Origin: Comamonadaceae bacterium
Lineage (GTDB): Bacteria; Pseudomonadota; Gammaproteobacteria; Burkholderiales; Burkholderiaceae
Assembly (NCBI GenBank): GCA_947374535.1
Contig: CANCCJ010000002.1
Coordinates: forward strand, 36,029 to 100,028
DNA length: 64,000 nt
Reading direction: 5' to 3'
The translations under genes and the position numbers were made by a program. The first letter of the stretch is position 1. Every line of letters begins with the position of its first letter. Positions 26,850 to 36,614 of this stretch are shown here, piece after piece. The notes beneath the pieces were generated by a model that was not told the origin of the DNA, did not search any database, and saw only the letters and a list, made by a program, of their open reading frames with translations.

Positions 26850-28775
26850 TTAGGCCGCTGTGCCGCCGAGGTAGGCTTCAATCACCTTCTCGTCAGCCTG
26901 TACTTCTGCAGGCAAACCTTCGGCAATCTTTTGACCGAAGTCGAGGACCGAGACAGTGTCGCAAACCCCCATCACCACATCCATGTGGTGCTCAATCAAG
27001 ATCACGGTGATGCCGTGGTCGCGGATCTTGCGGATGATTTGAATCAGCTCTTTGATGTCGGGGGCGGTCAGGCCCGCGGCGGGCTCGTCCAGTAGCAATA
27101 GCTGCGGGTCAAGCGCCAAGGCACGGGCAATTTCGAGCAAGCGTTGTTTGCCATAAGGCAAGTTACGCGCTTGTTCGTCCGCCAGTTCGGCCAAGCCCAC
27201 AAAGGTCAGCAGGCCCATGGCGCGCTCATTGGCAGCGGTGTCTTCGCCCACATAGCGTGAGGAGTTGAACGCCACGTCCACAAAGTTGCTGTGGAAGGTG
27301 TGGTGCAAACCGACCAACACGTTTTGCAATGCGGTCATCTCGCCAAACAGTTGCACGTTTTGGAAGGTACGCGCAATGCCCGACAACGCAATGTCTGACG
27401 AAGTACGGCCCACCACAGACGTGCCTTCAAACTCGATGCTGCCAGCGGTCGGCACATAAATGCCTGTCAGCACGTTCATCATCGTGCTCTTGCCTGAACC
27501 GTTGGGGCCGATCAAACCGTGGATGGTGCCGCGTTTGATGCGCAAATCCACTTGGTTGATGGCCTTCAAGCCGCCGAACTGCATCAGCACTTGTTTGGCA
27601 ATCAGCAAATCTTCGCTGCCGCTTGACGTGGCACGAATGATGGCGTCGCCACCTGCTGTGGCATGTGCCACATGCGGGACGTCTTGTGCATGCTTGCGGT
27701 GCATCAGCAAACTACGCACAAAGCCCACGATGCCGTCTTGGAGGTAATACACCACGAACAAAATCATCAAACCGAAGATGGACAAACGCCAGTCGGTGAT
27801 GCTGTCGAGCCAGAAGGCAAAGGCGGCCAAAGCAGCCGTACCCACCACAGGCACCGCCATGGTTTGCACAGTGGTCATCTTGCGCGCCACGCCAATGATG
27901 GCGCCAATCAGCATCAACACGGCCAACACACTGGCGACCATGCGGAACATTTCCAAATCGTCGAGCAGCTTAGGCAGCAACACGATGATGGTGGCACCCA
28001 ACATAGAGCCGATGCGTGTTTTGCGGCCGCCCATGATGACAGCCAACAAGAACATCACGGTCAGTTCGTTGTTGTAGGTGTTGGGGGAGATGTATTGCTC
28101 AGAATAGGCATACAAGCAACCGGCCAAACCCGCAAAGCCCGCGCTGATGACGAAGGCGTACACCTTGTACTTGTAGACCGACACTCCCATACAGTCAGAC
28201 GCGACGGGGCTGCCGCGCAGCGCTTCAAACGCGCGACCCAGCTGTGAGCGCAACACGCGATGCACCACCAACAATGACAAGGCCAACAAAGCCGCAACCA
28301 CCCAATAGAAGGTTTGTTCGTCAAACTTGTAGCCAGCCACAGTGGGCTTAGGGATTTTGATACCCATGGGACCTTCGGTGAGGAAAGTCATCTCGTTGAT
28401 CAAGATTTGGATGATGGTGCCAAACGCCATGGTCACCATCGCCAAATACGGGCCAGACACGCGCAGCGCAGGCAAGGCCAACAACGCGCCGAACACAGCA
28501 GTCACAGCAATGCTGGCAGGCACGATGACCCAGAACGGAGCGCCCAGTTTCATGAACAGCACGCCCGCGGTGTAGGCACCAATGCCAAACAAACCCGCAT
28601 GACCCAATGACACTTGACCGGTATAGCCCACGACGATGTCCAAACCAAACAGCAAGATCGCGTAGATCATGATGGTTTCAACCAAGTGGATGTAGTACGG
28701 GTTGTGCGTGAAGATAGGCACGAGCGCCAACAGCGCAAAGCCCAAAACAGAAGCGATTAAATATTTGCGATTCAT
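26850..28775 (-). CDS. livM: Fused LivM permease-LivG ATPase
   Basis: 641-aa fusion. Residues 1 to about 360 are a LivM-type permease with about nine hydrophobic segments (from MNRKYLIASVLGFALLALVP), including the conserved GYTGQVSLGHAGLFGIGAY. After a linker around 360-390 comes an ABC ATPase with Walker A GLIGPNGSGKSTMMN, the LivG insertion VVGRTSSDIALSGIARTFQN, and Walker B LLLLDEPAAGLTAPD. No stop or frameshift separates the halves. ATG 28775 starts 4 nt after the livH stop; the upstream in-frame extension is not credible. The second liv cluster in this window keeps the two genes separate. Confidence 0.94.
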   Translation of the reverse strand: MNRKYLIASVLGFALLALVPIFTHNPYYIHLVETIMIYAILLFGLDIVVGYTGQVSLGHAGLFGIGAYTAGVLFMKLGAPFWVIVPASIAVTAVFGALLALPALRVSGPYLAMVTMAFGTIIQILINEMTFLTEGPMGIKIPKPTVAGYKFDEQTFYWVVAALLALSLLVVHRVLRSQLGRAFEALRGSPVASDCMGVSVYKYKVYAFVISAGFAGLAGCLYAYSEQYISPNTYNNELTVMFLLAVIMGGRKTRIGSMLGATIIVLLPKLLDDLEMFRMVASVLAVLMLIGAIIGVARKMTTVQTMAVPVVGTAALAAFAFWLDSITDWRLSIFGLMILFVVYYLQDGIVGFVRSLLMHRKHAQDVPHVAHATAGGDAIIRATSSGSEDLLIAKQVLMQFGGLKAINQVDLRIKRGTIHGLIGPNGSGKSTMMNVLTGIYVPTAGSIEFEGTSVVGRTSSDIALSGIARTFQNVQLFGEMTALQNVLVGLHHTFHSNFVDVAFNSSRYVGEDTAANERAMGLLTFVGLAELADEQARNLPYGKQRLLEIARALALDPQLLLLDEPAAGLTAPDIKELIQIIRKIRDHGITVILIEHHMDVVMGVCDTVSVLDFGQKIAEGLPAEVQADEKVIEAYLGGTAA

Positions 28776-28779
28776 TTTT

Positions 28780-29658
28780 TTAGACCTTCTTGATCGCAGA
28801 TTTACCAAACAGTCCAGCAGGTTTGACTGCCAAGACCAAGAGCAACAAGACCAAGCCCGGCACATCTTTGTAGCCGGTGGAAATGTAAAAACCTGTGGTG
28901 GTTTCGGCTACACCCAAAATGATGCCGCCCACGATGATGCCCATGCCACTGGTTAAGCCACCAATGATGGCGACCGCAAAGGCTTTGAGGCCCAACACGG
29001 CGCCCATGGTGGCGCCCGTCAATGTCAGCGGTGCAATCAACACCCCCGCAAACGAGGCGGTGAGTGAAGACAGTGCATAAGAGAAGGTAATCACCAAGCC
29101 GGTGTTGATGCCCATCAACTTGGCGGCATCACGGTCGTTGAACGTCGCCACAACAGCTTTGCCGTAAATGGTCTTGCGGTTGAAGAACTCCACCGCCAAC
29201 ATCATCACCAAAGCACCAGCAATCACCAGCAGCTCCATGGGCAGCACGTTTGCGCCCAACACTTTCATGGGGGCTTCAGGCAATGGCGAAGGGAATTTCA
29301 AATCGTCGCGGCCCCAAATGTTTTCGGCCACGTTTTTGAAAATAATACCCAAGGCGATGGTGGACATGATCCAACCAAACTCGCTCTTGATTTTGATAGC
29401 CGGCCGAACGGCAATGCGCTCCACCAAAGCACCTTGCAGCAAGCCAAAAGCACCGACAACAGGCAGTGCCAACCAGTAGTTAACGCCTAAGGTGTCGACC
29501 AAAGTTAAGCCAACCAAAGCGCCCAACATCAAGGCCTCGCCTTGACCAAAGTTCAAGGTGTCAGAGGTCGCAAATGTCAACTGGTAGCCGAACGCGATGA
29601 CCGCGTAAATCATGCCCAGCGCGACGCCACTGTAAATAAGTTGCAGCAGAATTTCCAT
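28780..29658 (-). CDS. livH: LivH: branched-chain amino acid ABC transporter permease
   Basis: 292-aa inner-membrane permease with about eight hydrophobic segments. LIYSGVALGMIYAVIAFGYQLTF, NFGQGEALMLGALVGL and the EAA-like loop region KTIYGKAVVATFNDRDAAKLMGI are typical of LivH. It pairs with the fused LivMG protein. A strong terminator-like hairpin lies between livK and this gene, which probably lowers permease expression relative to the binding protein. Confidence 0.94.
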   Translation of the reverse strand: MEILLQLIYSGVALGMIYAVIAFGYQLTFATSDTLNFGQGEALMLGALVGLTLVDTLGVNYWLALPVVGAFGLLQGALVERIAVRPAIKIKSEFGWIMSTIALGIIFKNVAENIWGRDDLKFPSPLPEAPMKVLGANVLPMELLVIAGALVMMLAVEFFNRKTIYGKAVVATFNDRDAAKLMGINTGLVITFSYALSSLTASFAGVLIAPLTLTGATMGAVLGLKAFAVAIIGGLTSGMGIIVGGIILGVAETTTGFYISTGYKDVPGLVLLLLVLAVKPAGLFGKSAIKKV

Positions 29659-29694
29659 ATATGCGCTCTATTTCTAAATCAATACTCATCACAG

Positions 29695-29731
29695 AAAAAA
29701 CACCGTACTCGCCATCGCGGCGGGTACGGTG
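29695..29731 (-). terminator. Strong hairpin terminator/attenuator between livK and livH
   Basis: A 13-bp stem (29701-29713 with 29719-29731, one G-U wobble) around loop ATCGC, followed on the minus strand by six T (29700-29695). It sits directly after the livK stop and before livH, so partial readthrough would give more binding protein than permease. Confidence 0.85.
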
Positions 29732-29747
29732 CTGGTGTGCCTAAGAA

Positions 29748-30974
29748 TTACTTCTTGGCAGGTTGCTTGGCACCCTTGGTGCGGATGTCAGAACCTTTTT
29801 TGGCATCTTCTTCGTAGGCGTAAACCACTTTGCTACCTTTGACTTCACCAAACACAGGGATGTTGGCGGTGATGGCTTCGTGATCGTCGTGTGTGAATGG
29901 CTTGTCATAAGTCGTCACAACACCTTCCACTTTGGCTTGGAGGTTTTCCAAAGCTTCACGAACCTTAGGTCCATCAGTGGTACCGGCTTGCTTGATCGCA
30001 GCAGCCAACAAGTAGACAGAGTCATAACCTTGCGCAGCAGACACGGGTGAATCGATGCGGTTGTTCTTTGGCTTGAAGGTCTTCAAGTAGCCATCGATGA
30101 AGGCCTTGCGCTTCATGGTGTTGGGTTCTTGAATGAAGGTTTGTGGCATGCGCGCACCTTCACCGCCAGGGCCTGCGTTGTCGATGAAGTTGGCCATCGA
30201 CAAAGTCCAGCTACCAATCATGGGAACTTTCCAACCCAACTTGGTCATGCCGTTGGCGATTTGCGCCAACTCTGGGCCAATCGCATAGGTCAGGATGGCT
30301 TCAGCACCGGCTTCTTTGGCCTTGAGCAACTGAGCGGTCATGTCCACGTCTTTGATGTTGAATTTCTCAACCGCCACCGCTTTCACACCTTTAGCGGCCA
30401 AAGCTTTTTCCAAGTCATCACGACCCAATTGGCCGTAGTTGGTGGAGTCAGCCAAGATAGCGACCTTCTTGAAGCCACGACGTCCAACCGCCTCTTCCAC
30501 AATCATGGGCGCTTGAATGCTGTCGTTCGCTGCGTTACGGAAGATGTAGTTGTCTGGGAACTCAGGCGCCTTGAACTGCTGCGTCACGATCGAGCCCGTA
30601 GCCACGTTGTTGAACACAGGAATCTTGGCTTCTTGGTAAAAGCGTTGTGAAGCCAAAGACACACCGGTGTTGATGAAGCCCAATGTGGCAACCACTTGCT
30701 CTTTGTTGATCAACTCTTGGGCGATTTGCACACCACGTTCGTTTTTGGCTTCGTCATCGCGCTCCACGAGTTGCAGCTGCTTGCCCAACACGCCGCCAGC
30801 TTTGTTGATCTCGGCCGCGGCCAAACGCACGCCATCACGCATGCTCACGCCCATCGAAGATGAGCCGCCTGTATAAGGGCCAGTCACGCCCACTTTGATA
30901 GTGTCAGCAGCGGTGGCCAAACCGGCAGCGAACATCAAAGATGCAATCGCGGTCAATTTCAAAGTACGAATCAT
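29748..30974 (-). CDS. livK: LivK-type periplasmic amino acid binding protein
   Basis: 408-aa type I periplasmic binding protein with an N-terminal signal peptide (TLKLTAIASLMFAAGLATAAD, cleavage after Ala about residue 22). The core motif VGVTGPYTGGSSSMGVSMRDG and DDEAKNERGVQIAQELINKE are typical of ABC-type hydrophobic amino acid receptors. It is the first gene of the liv operon and divergent from icmF. The C-terminal Lys-rich end (RTKGAKQPAKK) is longer than in E. coli LivK. Ligand specificity is unproven: Burkholderiales have many of these. Confidence 0.92.
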   Translation of the reverse strand: MIRTLKLTAIASLMFAAGLATAADTIKVGVTGPYTGGSSSMGVSMRDGVRLAAAEINKAGGVLGKQLQLVERDDEAKNERGVQIAQELINKEQVVATLGFINTGVSLASQRFYQEAKIPVFNNVATGSIVTQQFKAPEFPDNYIFRNAANDSIQAPMIVEEAVGRRGFKKVAILADSTNYGQLGRDDLEKALAAKGVKAVAVEKFNIKDVDMTAQLLKAKEAGAEAILTYAIGPELAQIANGMTKLGWKVPMIGSWTLSMANFIDNAGPGGEGARMPQTFIQEPNTMKRKAFIDGYLKTFKPKNNRIDSPVSAAQGYDSVYLLAAAIKQAGTTDGPKVREALENLQAKVEGVVTTYDKPFTHDDHEAITANIPVFGEVKGSKVVYAYEEDAKKGSDIRTKGAKQPAKK

Positions 30975-31054
30975 GGTGTCTCCTAATACGTGAATGAGTT
31001 CGAAAAATACGAAGCCTGATTCTGATCGTCTTGGACAGTCTTTAAGGCGTCAAA

Positions 31055-31062
31055 ACGTACGT
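31055..31062. promoter_or_regulatory. ACGTACGT palindrome in livK-icmF intergenic region
   Basis: Short palindrome in an A-rich context (AAAACGTACGTAAAAC, 31052-31067), about 80 bp from the livK start. It resembles one half of the longer palindrome at 31163-31178. It may be a second operator, but so short a site is weak evidence. Confidence 0.35.
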
Positions 31063-31162
31063 AAAACTACGACTGAGTCTCCCAAGGGACTAGTGCAAAC
31101 CCTAGGACTGGCGCGGTTTACGGGCGTTTTTACTCAAAACTGGAGAAGCGCCGTTATGATTG

Positions 31163-31178
31163 ACGTTTACGTAAACGT
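31163..31178. promoter_or_regulatory. 16-bp perfect palindrome upstream of icmF (candidate operator)
   Basis: ACGTTTACGTAAACGT is perfectly self-complementary and lies 35 bp before the icmF start codon; the TATGAT at 31155-31160 just upstream could be a -10 box. Its shape resembles operators predicted for MerR-family LiuR-type regulators of branched-chain amino acid degradation in proteobacteria, which would suit the genes on both sides. The regulator assignment is inference. Confidence 0.65.
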
Positions 31179-31212
31179 AAATTCACCCACCTTCCGTTTT
31201 CCGGAGCACCCG

Positions 31213-34200
31213 ATGACCGATTTGTCCGCCGAATTTCAAGCCCTCGCCAACTACAAGCCCACGCAAAAAGTGCGCTTTGTCACTGCCGCCAGTTTGTTTG
31301 ACGGGCATGACGCGGCGATCAACATCATGCGCCGCATCTTGCAAGGCATGGGCGCTGAAGTCATTCACTTGGGCCACAACCGCTCGGTGGACGAGGTGGT
31401 GACCGCCGCGCTGCAAGAGGACGTGCAAGGCATTGCCATCAGCTCCTACCAAGGCGGCCATGTGGAGTACTTCAAGTACATGGTCGATTTGCTGCGCGCG
31501 CGTGGCGGCGAGCACATTCAAGTGTTTGGCGGCGGCGGCGGCGTGATCGTGCCCCCAGAAATTCGCGAACTGCAAACCTATGGCGTGACCCGCATTTACA
31601 GCCCAGAAGACGGCCAACGCATGGGCCTGCAAGGCATGATTGGCGAGATGATCATGCGCTGCGACAAAGATTTGTCGAGCTACGCGCCCACTTCTTTGGC
31701 CGAAATTCAAGGCCACGGCGAAATGGCGTGGCGCAAATTGGCACAACTCATCACTGCGCTAGAGAACGAAAAGGCGGACCTAAAGATGGTCGAAGCCGTG
31801 CGCAAAGAGTCCGTGAATCACAGAGTGCCCGTACTCGGCATCACGGGAACAGGCGGCGCGGGCAAATCATCGCTCACCGACGAGTTGGTGCGCCGCTTCC
31901 GTTTGGACCAAGGCGATGCGCTGCGTATTGCGGTGGTCTCGATTGACCCATCTCGTCGCAAGAGCGGTGGTGCGCTGTTGGGCGACCGGATTCGCATGAA
32001 TGCCATTTCGCCTTGGGCGAAATCTCCGAGCGCTGGCCTTGGAGACAACGGTGCGCGCGTGTTCATGCGCTCACTCGCCACGCGCGATTTCGGCAGCGAA
32101 ATCAGCGCAGCCCTGCCCGATGTATTGGCCGCCACCAAGTGCGCGGGATTTGATTTGATCATCGTGGAAACCTCGGGCATTGGACAAGGCGACGCGGCCA
32201 TCGTGCCTCACGTCGACGTGCCCATGTACGTCATGACGCCCGAATTTGGCGCAGCCAGCCAACTCGAAAAAATCGACATGCTCGACTTTGCCGAGTTCAT
32301 CGCCATCAACAAGTTTGACCGCAAAGGCGCCAGCGACGCGCTGCGCGATGTGGCCAAACAAGTGCAGCGCAACAAAGAAGCGTGGCACACACCGACAGAG
32401 CACATGCCCGTGTTTGGCACCATGGCTGCGCGCTTCAACGACGACGGCGTGACCGCGCTGTACCAAGCCCTCAAAGGCCGTTTGACTGAGCTGGGCTTGA
32501 CCTTCAAAGAAGGCCGCTTGCCGATCGTGAACGTGCGCCACAGCAGTAACCAAACGCCCGTGGTGCCTGCCGCACGATCGCGCTACTTGGCTGAGATTAC
32601 CGACACCGTGCGCGGCTACAAAAAGCGCGCACGCACACAAGCCAAACTAGCGCGCGAAATTCAACAGTTACGCGAAGCCGCACGCATGCTGCAAGAAAGC
32701 AAGCCCGACAGAGCCAAAGCCTCTGAAGCCGCGATTGATTTGGCACTGATGCGCGAGGAACACCTAGGTAGCGCCGAACGCAAACTATTGATGCAATGGC
32801 CCGACATGCAAGCGGCCTATGCAGGCGACGAGTACGTGGTGAAAATTCGCGACAAAGAGATTCGCACGGCGCTCACAACTAAAAGCCTTTCAGGCACCGT
32901 GATTCGCAAAGTGGCGCTGCCCACTTACGAAGACCACGGCGAAATCTTGAAGTGGCTCATGCTCGACAACGTGCCCGGCAGCTACCCTTATACGGCTGGG
33001 ACCTTCGCCTTCAAACGCGAAGGCGAAGACCCCACGCGCATGTTTGCGGGCGAAGGCGACCCCTTCCGCACCAACCGCCGCTTCAAACTGGTGAGCGAAG
33101 GCATGGACGCCAAGCGTTTGTCTACCGCGTTTGACTCGGTCACGCTCTATGGCAACGACCCAGATCCACGCCCTGATATTTACGGCAAGGTGGGCAACTC
33201 GGGCGTGAACGTGGCCACACTAGACGACATGAAGGTGTTGTACGACGGGTTCGATTTGTGCAACCCCACCACCAGCGTGTCGATGACCATCAACGGTCCA
33301 GCGCCCTCCATCTTGGCAATGTTCATGAACACGGCCATCGACCAAAACATTGAGAAATTCAAAGTCGACAACGGCCGCGACCCAACCGAAACTGAGACCG
33401 CGAAGATCAAAGAGTGGGTCATGCAAAACGTGCGCGGCACGGTGCAAGCCGACATCTTGAAAGAAGACCAAGGCCAAAACACCTGCCTCTTCAGCACCGA
33501 GTTTTCATTGAAGGTCATGGGCGACATTGCACAGTACTTCGTGCACAACCAAGTGCGCAACTTCTACAGCGTGTCGATCAGCGGCTATCACATTGCCGAA
33601 GCGGGTGCCAACCCCATTTCGCAACTGGCGTTCACGCTCTCCAACGGCTTCACGTTTGTCGAAGCCTACTTGGCGCGGGGCATGCACATTGATGACTTCG
33701 CGCCAAACTTAAGCTTCTTCTTCAGCAACGGCATGGACCCCGAGTACACCGTGATGGGCCGCGTGGCACGCCGCATCTGGGCGGTGGCCATGAAAGAGAA
33801 ATACGGTGCCAACGAGCGTTCACAGAAGCTGAAATATCACATCCAAACTTCCGGCCGCTCGTTGCACGCGCAAGAAATTCAGTTCAACGACATTCGCACC
33901 ACGCTGCAAGCGCTGATTGCGATTTACGACAACTGCAACAGCCTACACACCAACGCGTTTGACGAAGCCATCACCACGCCCACCGAAGACTCGGTGCGTC
34001 GCGCCATGGCGATTCAGCTCATCATCAACCGTGAGTGGGGCTTGGCCAAAAACGAAAACCCAGGCCAAGGCGCATTCATCATCGAAGAACTCACCGAGTT
34101 GGTGGAAGAAGCCGTGTTGGCCGAATTTGAGCGCATTGCCGAACGCGGCGGCGTGTTGGGCGCCATGGAAACCGGCTACCAACGCGGCAAGATTCAAGAC

Positions 34201-34533
34201 GAATCGATGACCTACGAAATGCTCAAGCACACCGGCGAGTTGCCCATCATCGGCGTCAACACCTTCCGCAACCCACACGGCGAGCAAGTGATGGACAAGC
34301 TCGAATTGGCCCGCTCCACTGAAGAGGAAAAGCAAAGCCAGCTCAAGCGCTTGAACGACTTCCACACCCGCCACAAAGCCGATGCCGACGTACAACTCAA
34401 ACGCCTGCAACAAGCCGTCATCGATAACGCCAACGTGTTTGAAGTGCTGATGGACGCGGTGCGTGTGTGTTCACTGGGTCAAATCACCAACGCCTTATTT
34501 GAGGTGGGTGGGCAGTACCGACGCAATATGTGA
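31213..34533 (+). CDS. icmF: IcmF: fused isobutyryl-CoA mutase with G-protein chaperone
   Basis: About 1106-aa adenosylcobalamin enzyme interconverting isobutyryl-CoA and n-butyryl-CoA. Order of domains: B12-binding domain (residues about 20-150: [45 protein letters not shown]); MeaB-like GTPase (P-loop [12 protein letters not shown] near residue 210; [10 protein letters not shown]); then the substrate-binding TIM-barrel ([49 protein letters not shown]). This three-part fusion is diagnostic of IcmF. ATG 31213 follows GGAG. The long in-frame extension back to 30994 crosses the promoter region and the palindrome and is not coding. Divergence from the liv operon suggests valine or isobutyrate use. 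Confidence 0.96.
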   Translation: MTDLSAEFQALANYKPTQKVRFVTAASLFDGHDAAINIMRRILQGMGAEVIHLGHNRSVDEVVTAALQEDVQGIAISSYQGGHVEYFKYMVDLLRARGGEHIQVFGGGGGVIVPPEIRELQTYGVTRIYSPEDGQRMGLQGMIGEMIMRCDKDLSSYAPTSLAEIQGHGEMAWRKLAQLITALENEKADLKMVEAVRKESVNHRVPVLGITGTGGAGKSSLTDELVRRFRLDQGDALRIAVVSIDPSRRKSGGALLGDRIRMNAISPWAKSPSAGLGDNGARVFMRSLATRDFGSEISAALPDVLAATKCAGFDLIIVETSGIGQGDAAIVPHVDVPMYVMTPEFGAASQLEKIDMLDFAEFIAINKFDRKGASDALRDVAKQVQRNKEAWHTPTEHMPVFGTMAARFNDDGVTALYQALKGRLTELGLTFKEGRLPIVNVRHSSNQTPVVPAARSRYLAEITDTVRGYKKRARTQAKLAREIQQLREAARMLQESKPDRAKASEAAIDLALMREEHLGSAERKLLMQWPDMQAAYAGDEYVVKIRDKEIRTALTTKSLSGTVIRKVALPTYEDHGEILKWLMLDNVPGSYPYTAGTFAFKREGEDPTRMFAGEGDPFRTNRRFKLVSEGMDAKRLSTAFDSVTLYGNDPDPRPDIYGKVGNSGVNVATLDDMKVLYDGFDLCNPTTSVSMTINGPAPSILAMFMNTAIDQNIEKFKVDNGRDPTETETAKIKEWVMQNVRGTVQADILKEDQGQNTCLFSTEFSLKVMGDIAQYFVHNQVRNFYSVSISGYHIAEAGANPISQLAFTLSNGFTFVEAYLARGMHIDDFAPNLSFFFSNGMDPEYTVMGRVARRIWAVAMKEKYGANERSQKLKYHIQTSGRSLHAQEIQFNDIRTTLQALIAIYDNCNSLHTNAFDEAITTPTEDSVRRAMAIQLIINREWGLAKNENPGQGAFIIEELTELVEEAVLAEFERIAERGGVLGAMETGYQRGKIQDESMTYEMLKHTGELPIIGVNTFRNPHGEQVMDKLELARSTEEEKQSQLKRLNDFHTRHKADADVQLKRLQQAVIDNANVFEVLMDAVRVCSLGQITNALFEVGGQYRRNM

Positions 34534-34572
34534 TTTGTCTGCCGCTCAGGCAAGTGCATGGGCGGCACTTTC

Positions 34573-35394
34573 TCAATTGAGTTTTTTGTAGTTGTTCAGC
34601 TCAAAGAGCATCGTGGCGCCGTAGACGTCGCTGAGTCCGATTTGGTATCGCAATGGTATTTTGCTTTCCTCATCAATCCAGATTTCAAAAGTCGCACTGT
34701 CTGCCTTGCTCGTCTTTTTAAAATAACGACGCGCTTTGTACTTTTGCCCATTGATTGAAATATCCCACACTTCTCCAACCTCAAAAGTCATGGGCTTGAC
34801 TGACTTAGAGTTGTTGACGCTGTAAGACTTACCTTTTGCGCTCAGCCCTACGCCTTCATAGATGATGCTCAACATGTCGTAGGTTTCGGTTTTAACCGCC
34901 TCGACATGGTCTAGTTTTGCACCCTCGTAGAAACTCGTCTTCATTGTTTTGTAATCAGTTCTCGCCGTCGTTCTTGGCGAGTCACCTCTTTTTTCAGCGT
35001 AGGACGTTGAACTAAATCCTGATTTGCCAAAAGTGCTCAATGAGTCCCTGCGTAAAGCCTTATCACCAAGCGCCAAGCTAAGCACGGTCGTTGGACTCAT
35101 GACTGAGCTGATCTTCAATGTTTCAGCATTACTATCGACGACCTCCACCACATCGGCAGCGTGGAAGTCGCCATTGATGAGGGATAGTGCTTTGTCGTAA
35201 ATCGTTGGCGATTCGCCGCTCTCCTTGAGAATCTTTTCTCGTTTTTTGAAATCAACTTTTAGTATTAACTTGTACTTATATTCAGATTTATAAGACGGAG
35301 GCGCCCCTCCATCCTTCGCAACGGACGAAAAACACGCACCAAGCAAAGCAACGAAAGAAAGATAGGCCGCAATTTTTTTCATGATCTGACTCAT
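34573..35394 (-). CDS. Uncharacterised secreted protein, probable lipoprotein
   Basis: 273 aa, family not recognised. The N-terminus is a signal sequence (MKKIAAYLSFVALLGACFSS from the internal Met at 35382); LLGAC is an acceptable lipobox, so it is probably a lipoprotein, though cleavage after SSVA is possible. The mature part is Lys/Ser-rich and beta-like, with repeated KSEYKYKLILKVDFKKREK-style strands. The first ATG 35394 overlaps the Wzz-like gene's stop as ATGA, so the two are one transcription unit. Perhaps an envelope partner of that protein. Composition is more AT-rich than icmF or amn on either side. Confidence 0.75.
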   Translation of the reverse strand: MSQIMKKIAAYLSFVALLGACFSSVAKDGGAPPSYKSEYKYKLILKVDFKKREKILKESGESPTIYDKALSLINGDFHAADVVEVVDSNAETLKISSVMSPTTVLSLALGDKALRRDSLSTFGKSGFSSTSYAEKRGDSPRTTARTDYKTMKTSFYEGAKLDHVEAVKTETYDMLSIIYEGVGLSAKGKSYSVNNSKSVKPMTFEVGEVWDISINGQKYKARRYFKKTSKADSATFEIWIDEESKIPLRYQIGLSDVYGATMLFELNNYKKLN

Positions 35395-36518
35395 CCACGC
35401 ATATCGGTTTTGTAGTGATTCTTCAAGGTCAACAGCAACGCGTAAAAAATGCCCAACAGTAAGCCCCCCATCGCTCCGACCAAGATGAACAGGGCCAGTG
35501 ATTTTTTAATGTATTGGGTTGCTGATAGCTGGCTGAGCCCGACTCGATAGGCAAGATCGACTCCAACCAAATCAGAATAGACTTTTTTCAGCGCCAGCAT
35601 TTCTTTGGCATTGGCAGGGACTTTTTCGGACGCGTTTTTCATCGCCAATTCAATATCTTTTTTGACTAAGTTCAACGCTTCTGAACCATTGAATTTGTCT
35701 TTTGTATGTACTTTAAGGCTGACAACGACCTCACGCTTAACGGCCAGCTGAGCCTGCGTATCCTGCAGCCGCTCAAGAGATTCTTGGTTCATTGAAATAT
35801 CACCATAGACCGCAATCAGCTGCGTTGTGATGGGCAAATATTTACTGCCCGAATCCTTTGGGTCTAACACTTGACTGTTAACAATGGACTGGCTCTGAGG
35901 GAACTTCGTTTTCAACAACTCCAAGCTGGCGGCTCTTTTTCTCAAGTAATCCATCTCAGAATTAATTTCGAATTTACTTTTTTCAATCCTAGCCGTCGCT
36001 GTTTCTAACTCATAGGTGTATGACTGAAGCAACTCATACATCGCAGACAACACCGATGCATTTTTAAGAAACGATAAGGTTTTTTCAGATTTTTCAAAAG
36101 CCAACTCTTTAGAGTTATCGGCAACCGACAACTCAAAACTTAAAATCTTGCTATCCGACTTCAAATCACCCGCTTCTTTCATGTCGGCTTTGGTGATCGC
36201 GTATGTCGGCTTTAGATTTTTAGTCCACCAACTCTCTTTGCTGAGTTCTCGAATAACAGAATCATCTTCATTTTCATCGGCCATTTGCCCTGCAATTTTT
36301 GGTAAGTTGGCCAGCATTTTTTTAAACAAGACAAAATCGATACCCCCCTCATTTGTGAGGGCGATGACAGCTTGATGCACGCCCATCTGCGTGTACGCAG
36401 CACATGCCAAGAGCGCCCCTAACGCACCGATAATCAAGATTCTCTTGCCGCTGGTGGCGAAAAAATTCCATACATCTACGATTGAAATTTCTTCTTGTTC
36501 TAAGTGCTCTTGTGGCAT
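35391..36518 (-). CDS. Wzz-domain-like inner membrane protein (orphan)
   Basis: 375 aa with two membrane segments, at about residues 27-43 and 341-365, flanking a long, mostly helical and coiled-coil periplasmic region (ELLQSYTYELETATARIEKS, MDYLRKRAASLELLKTKF). The N-terminal EEISIVDVWNFFATSGKRIL resembles the Wzz start. This is the architecture of polysaccharide co-polymerases. However it is 14 kb from the O-antigen genes, has no tyrosine-kinase domain, and its only partner is an uncharacterised probable lipoprotein. Chain-length control of a polysaccharide made elsewhere is possible; a stand-alone stress or envelope role cannot be excluded. Confidence 0.75.
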   Translation of the reverse strand: MPQEHLEQEEISIVDVWNFFATSGKRILIIGALGALLACAAYTQMGVHQAVIALTNEGGIDFVLFKKMLANLPKIAGQMADENEDDSVIRELSKESWWTKNLKPTYAITKADMKEAGDLKSDSKILSFELSVADNSKELAFEKSEKTLSFLKNASVLSAMYELLQSYTYELETATARIEKSKFEINSEMDYLRKRAASLELLKTKFPQSQSIVNSQVLDPKDSGSKYLPITTQLIAVYGDISMNQESLERLQDTQAQLAVKREVVVSLKVHTKDKFNGSEALNLVKKDIELAMKNASEKVPANAKEMLALKKVYSDLVGVDLAYRVGLSQLSATQYIKKSLALFILVGAMGGLLLGIFYALLLTLKNHYKTDMRG

Positions 36519-36534
36519 ACAAATCCGATCAATT

Positions 36535-36563
36535 ACTAAATCTATATTTTATATAGATTTAGT
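36535..36563. promoter_or_regulatory. 29-bp AT-rich inverted repeat between Wzz-like gene and amn
   Basis: Thirteen-base arms, ACTAAATCTATAT and its exact complement, separated by TTT. It lies in the divergent promoter gap, 17 bp from the Wzz-like start and about 50 bp from amn. It could be an operator for either gene; it lacks the G/C-rich stem of a terminator. Confidence 0.7.
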
Positions 36564-36614
36564 TAGGATTATTTAATTGATGACGAAAATGACAATGATG
36601 CAGGAGCCTTTCTG

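Noticed and set aside
30994..31212. N-terminal extension of icmF by 73 codons
   Set aside because: It crosses the candidate promoter and operator; IcmF homologues begin near the ATG at 31213, which has a ribosome site.
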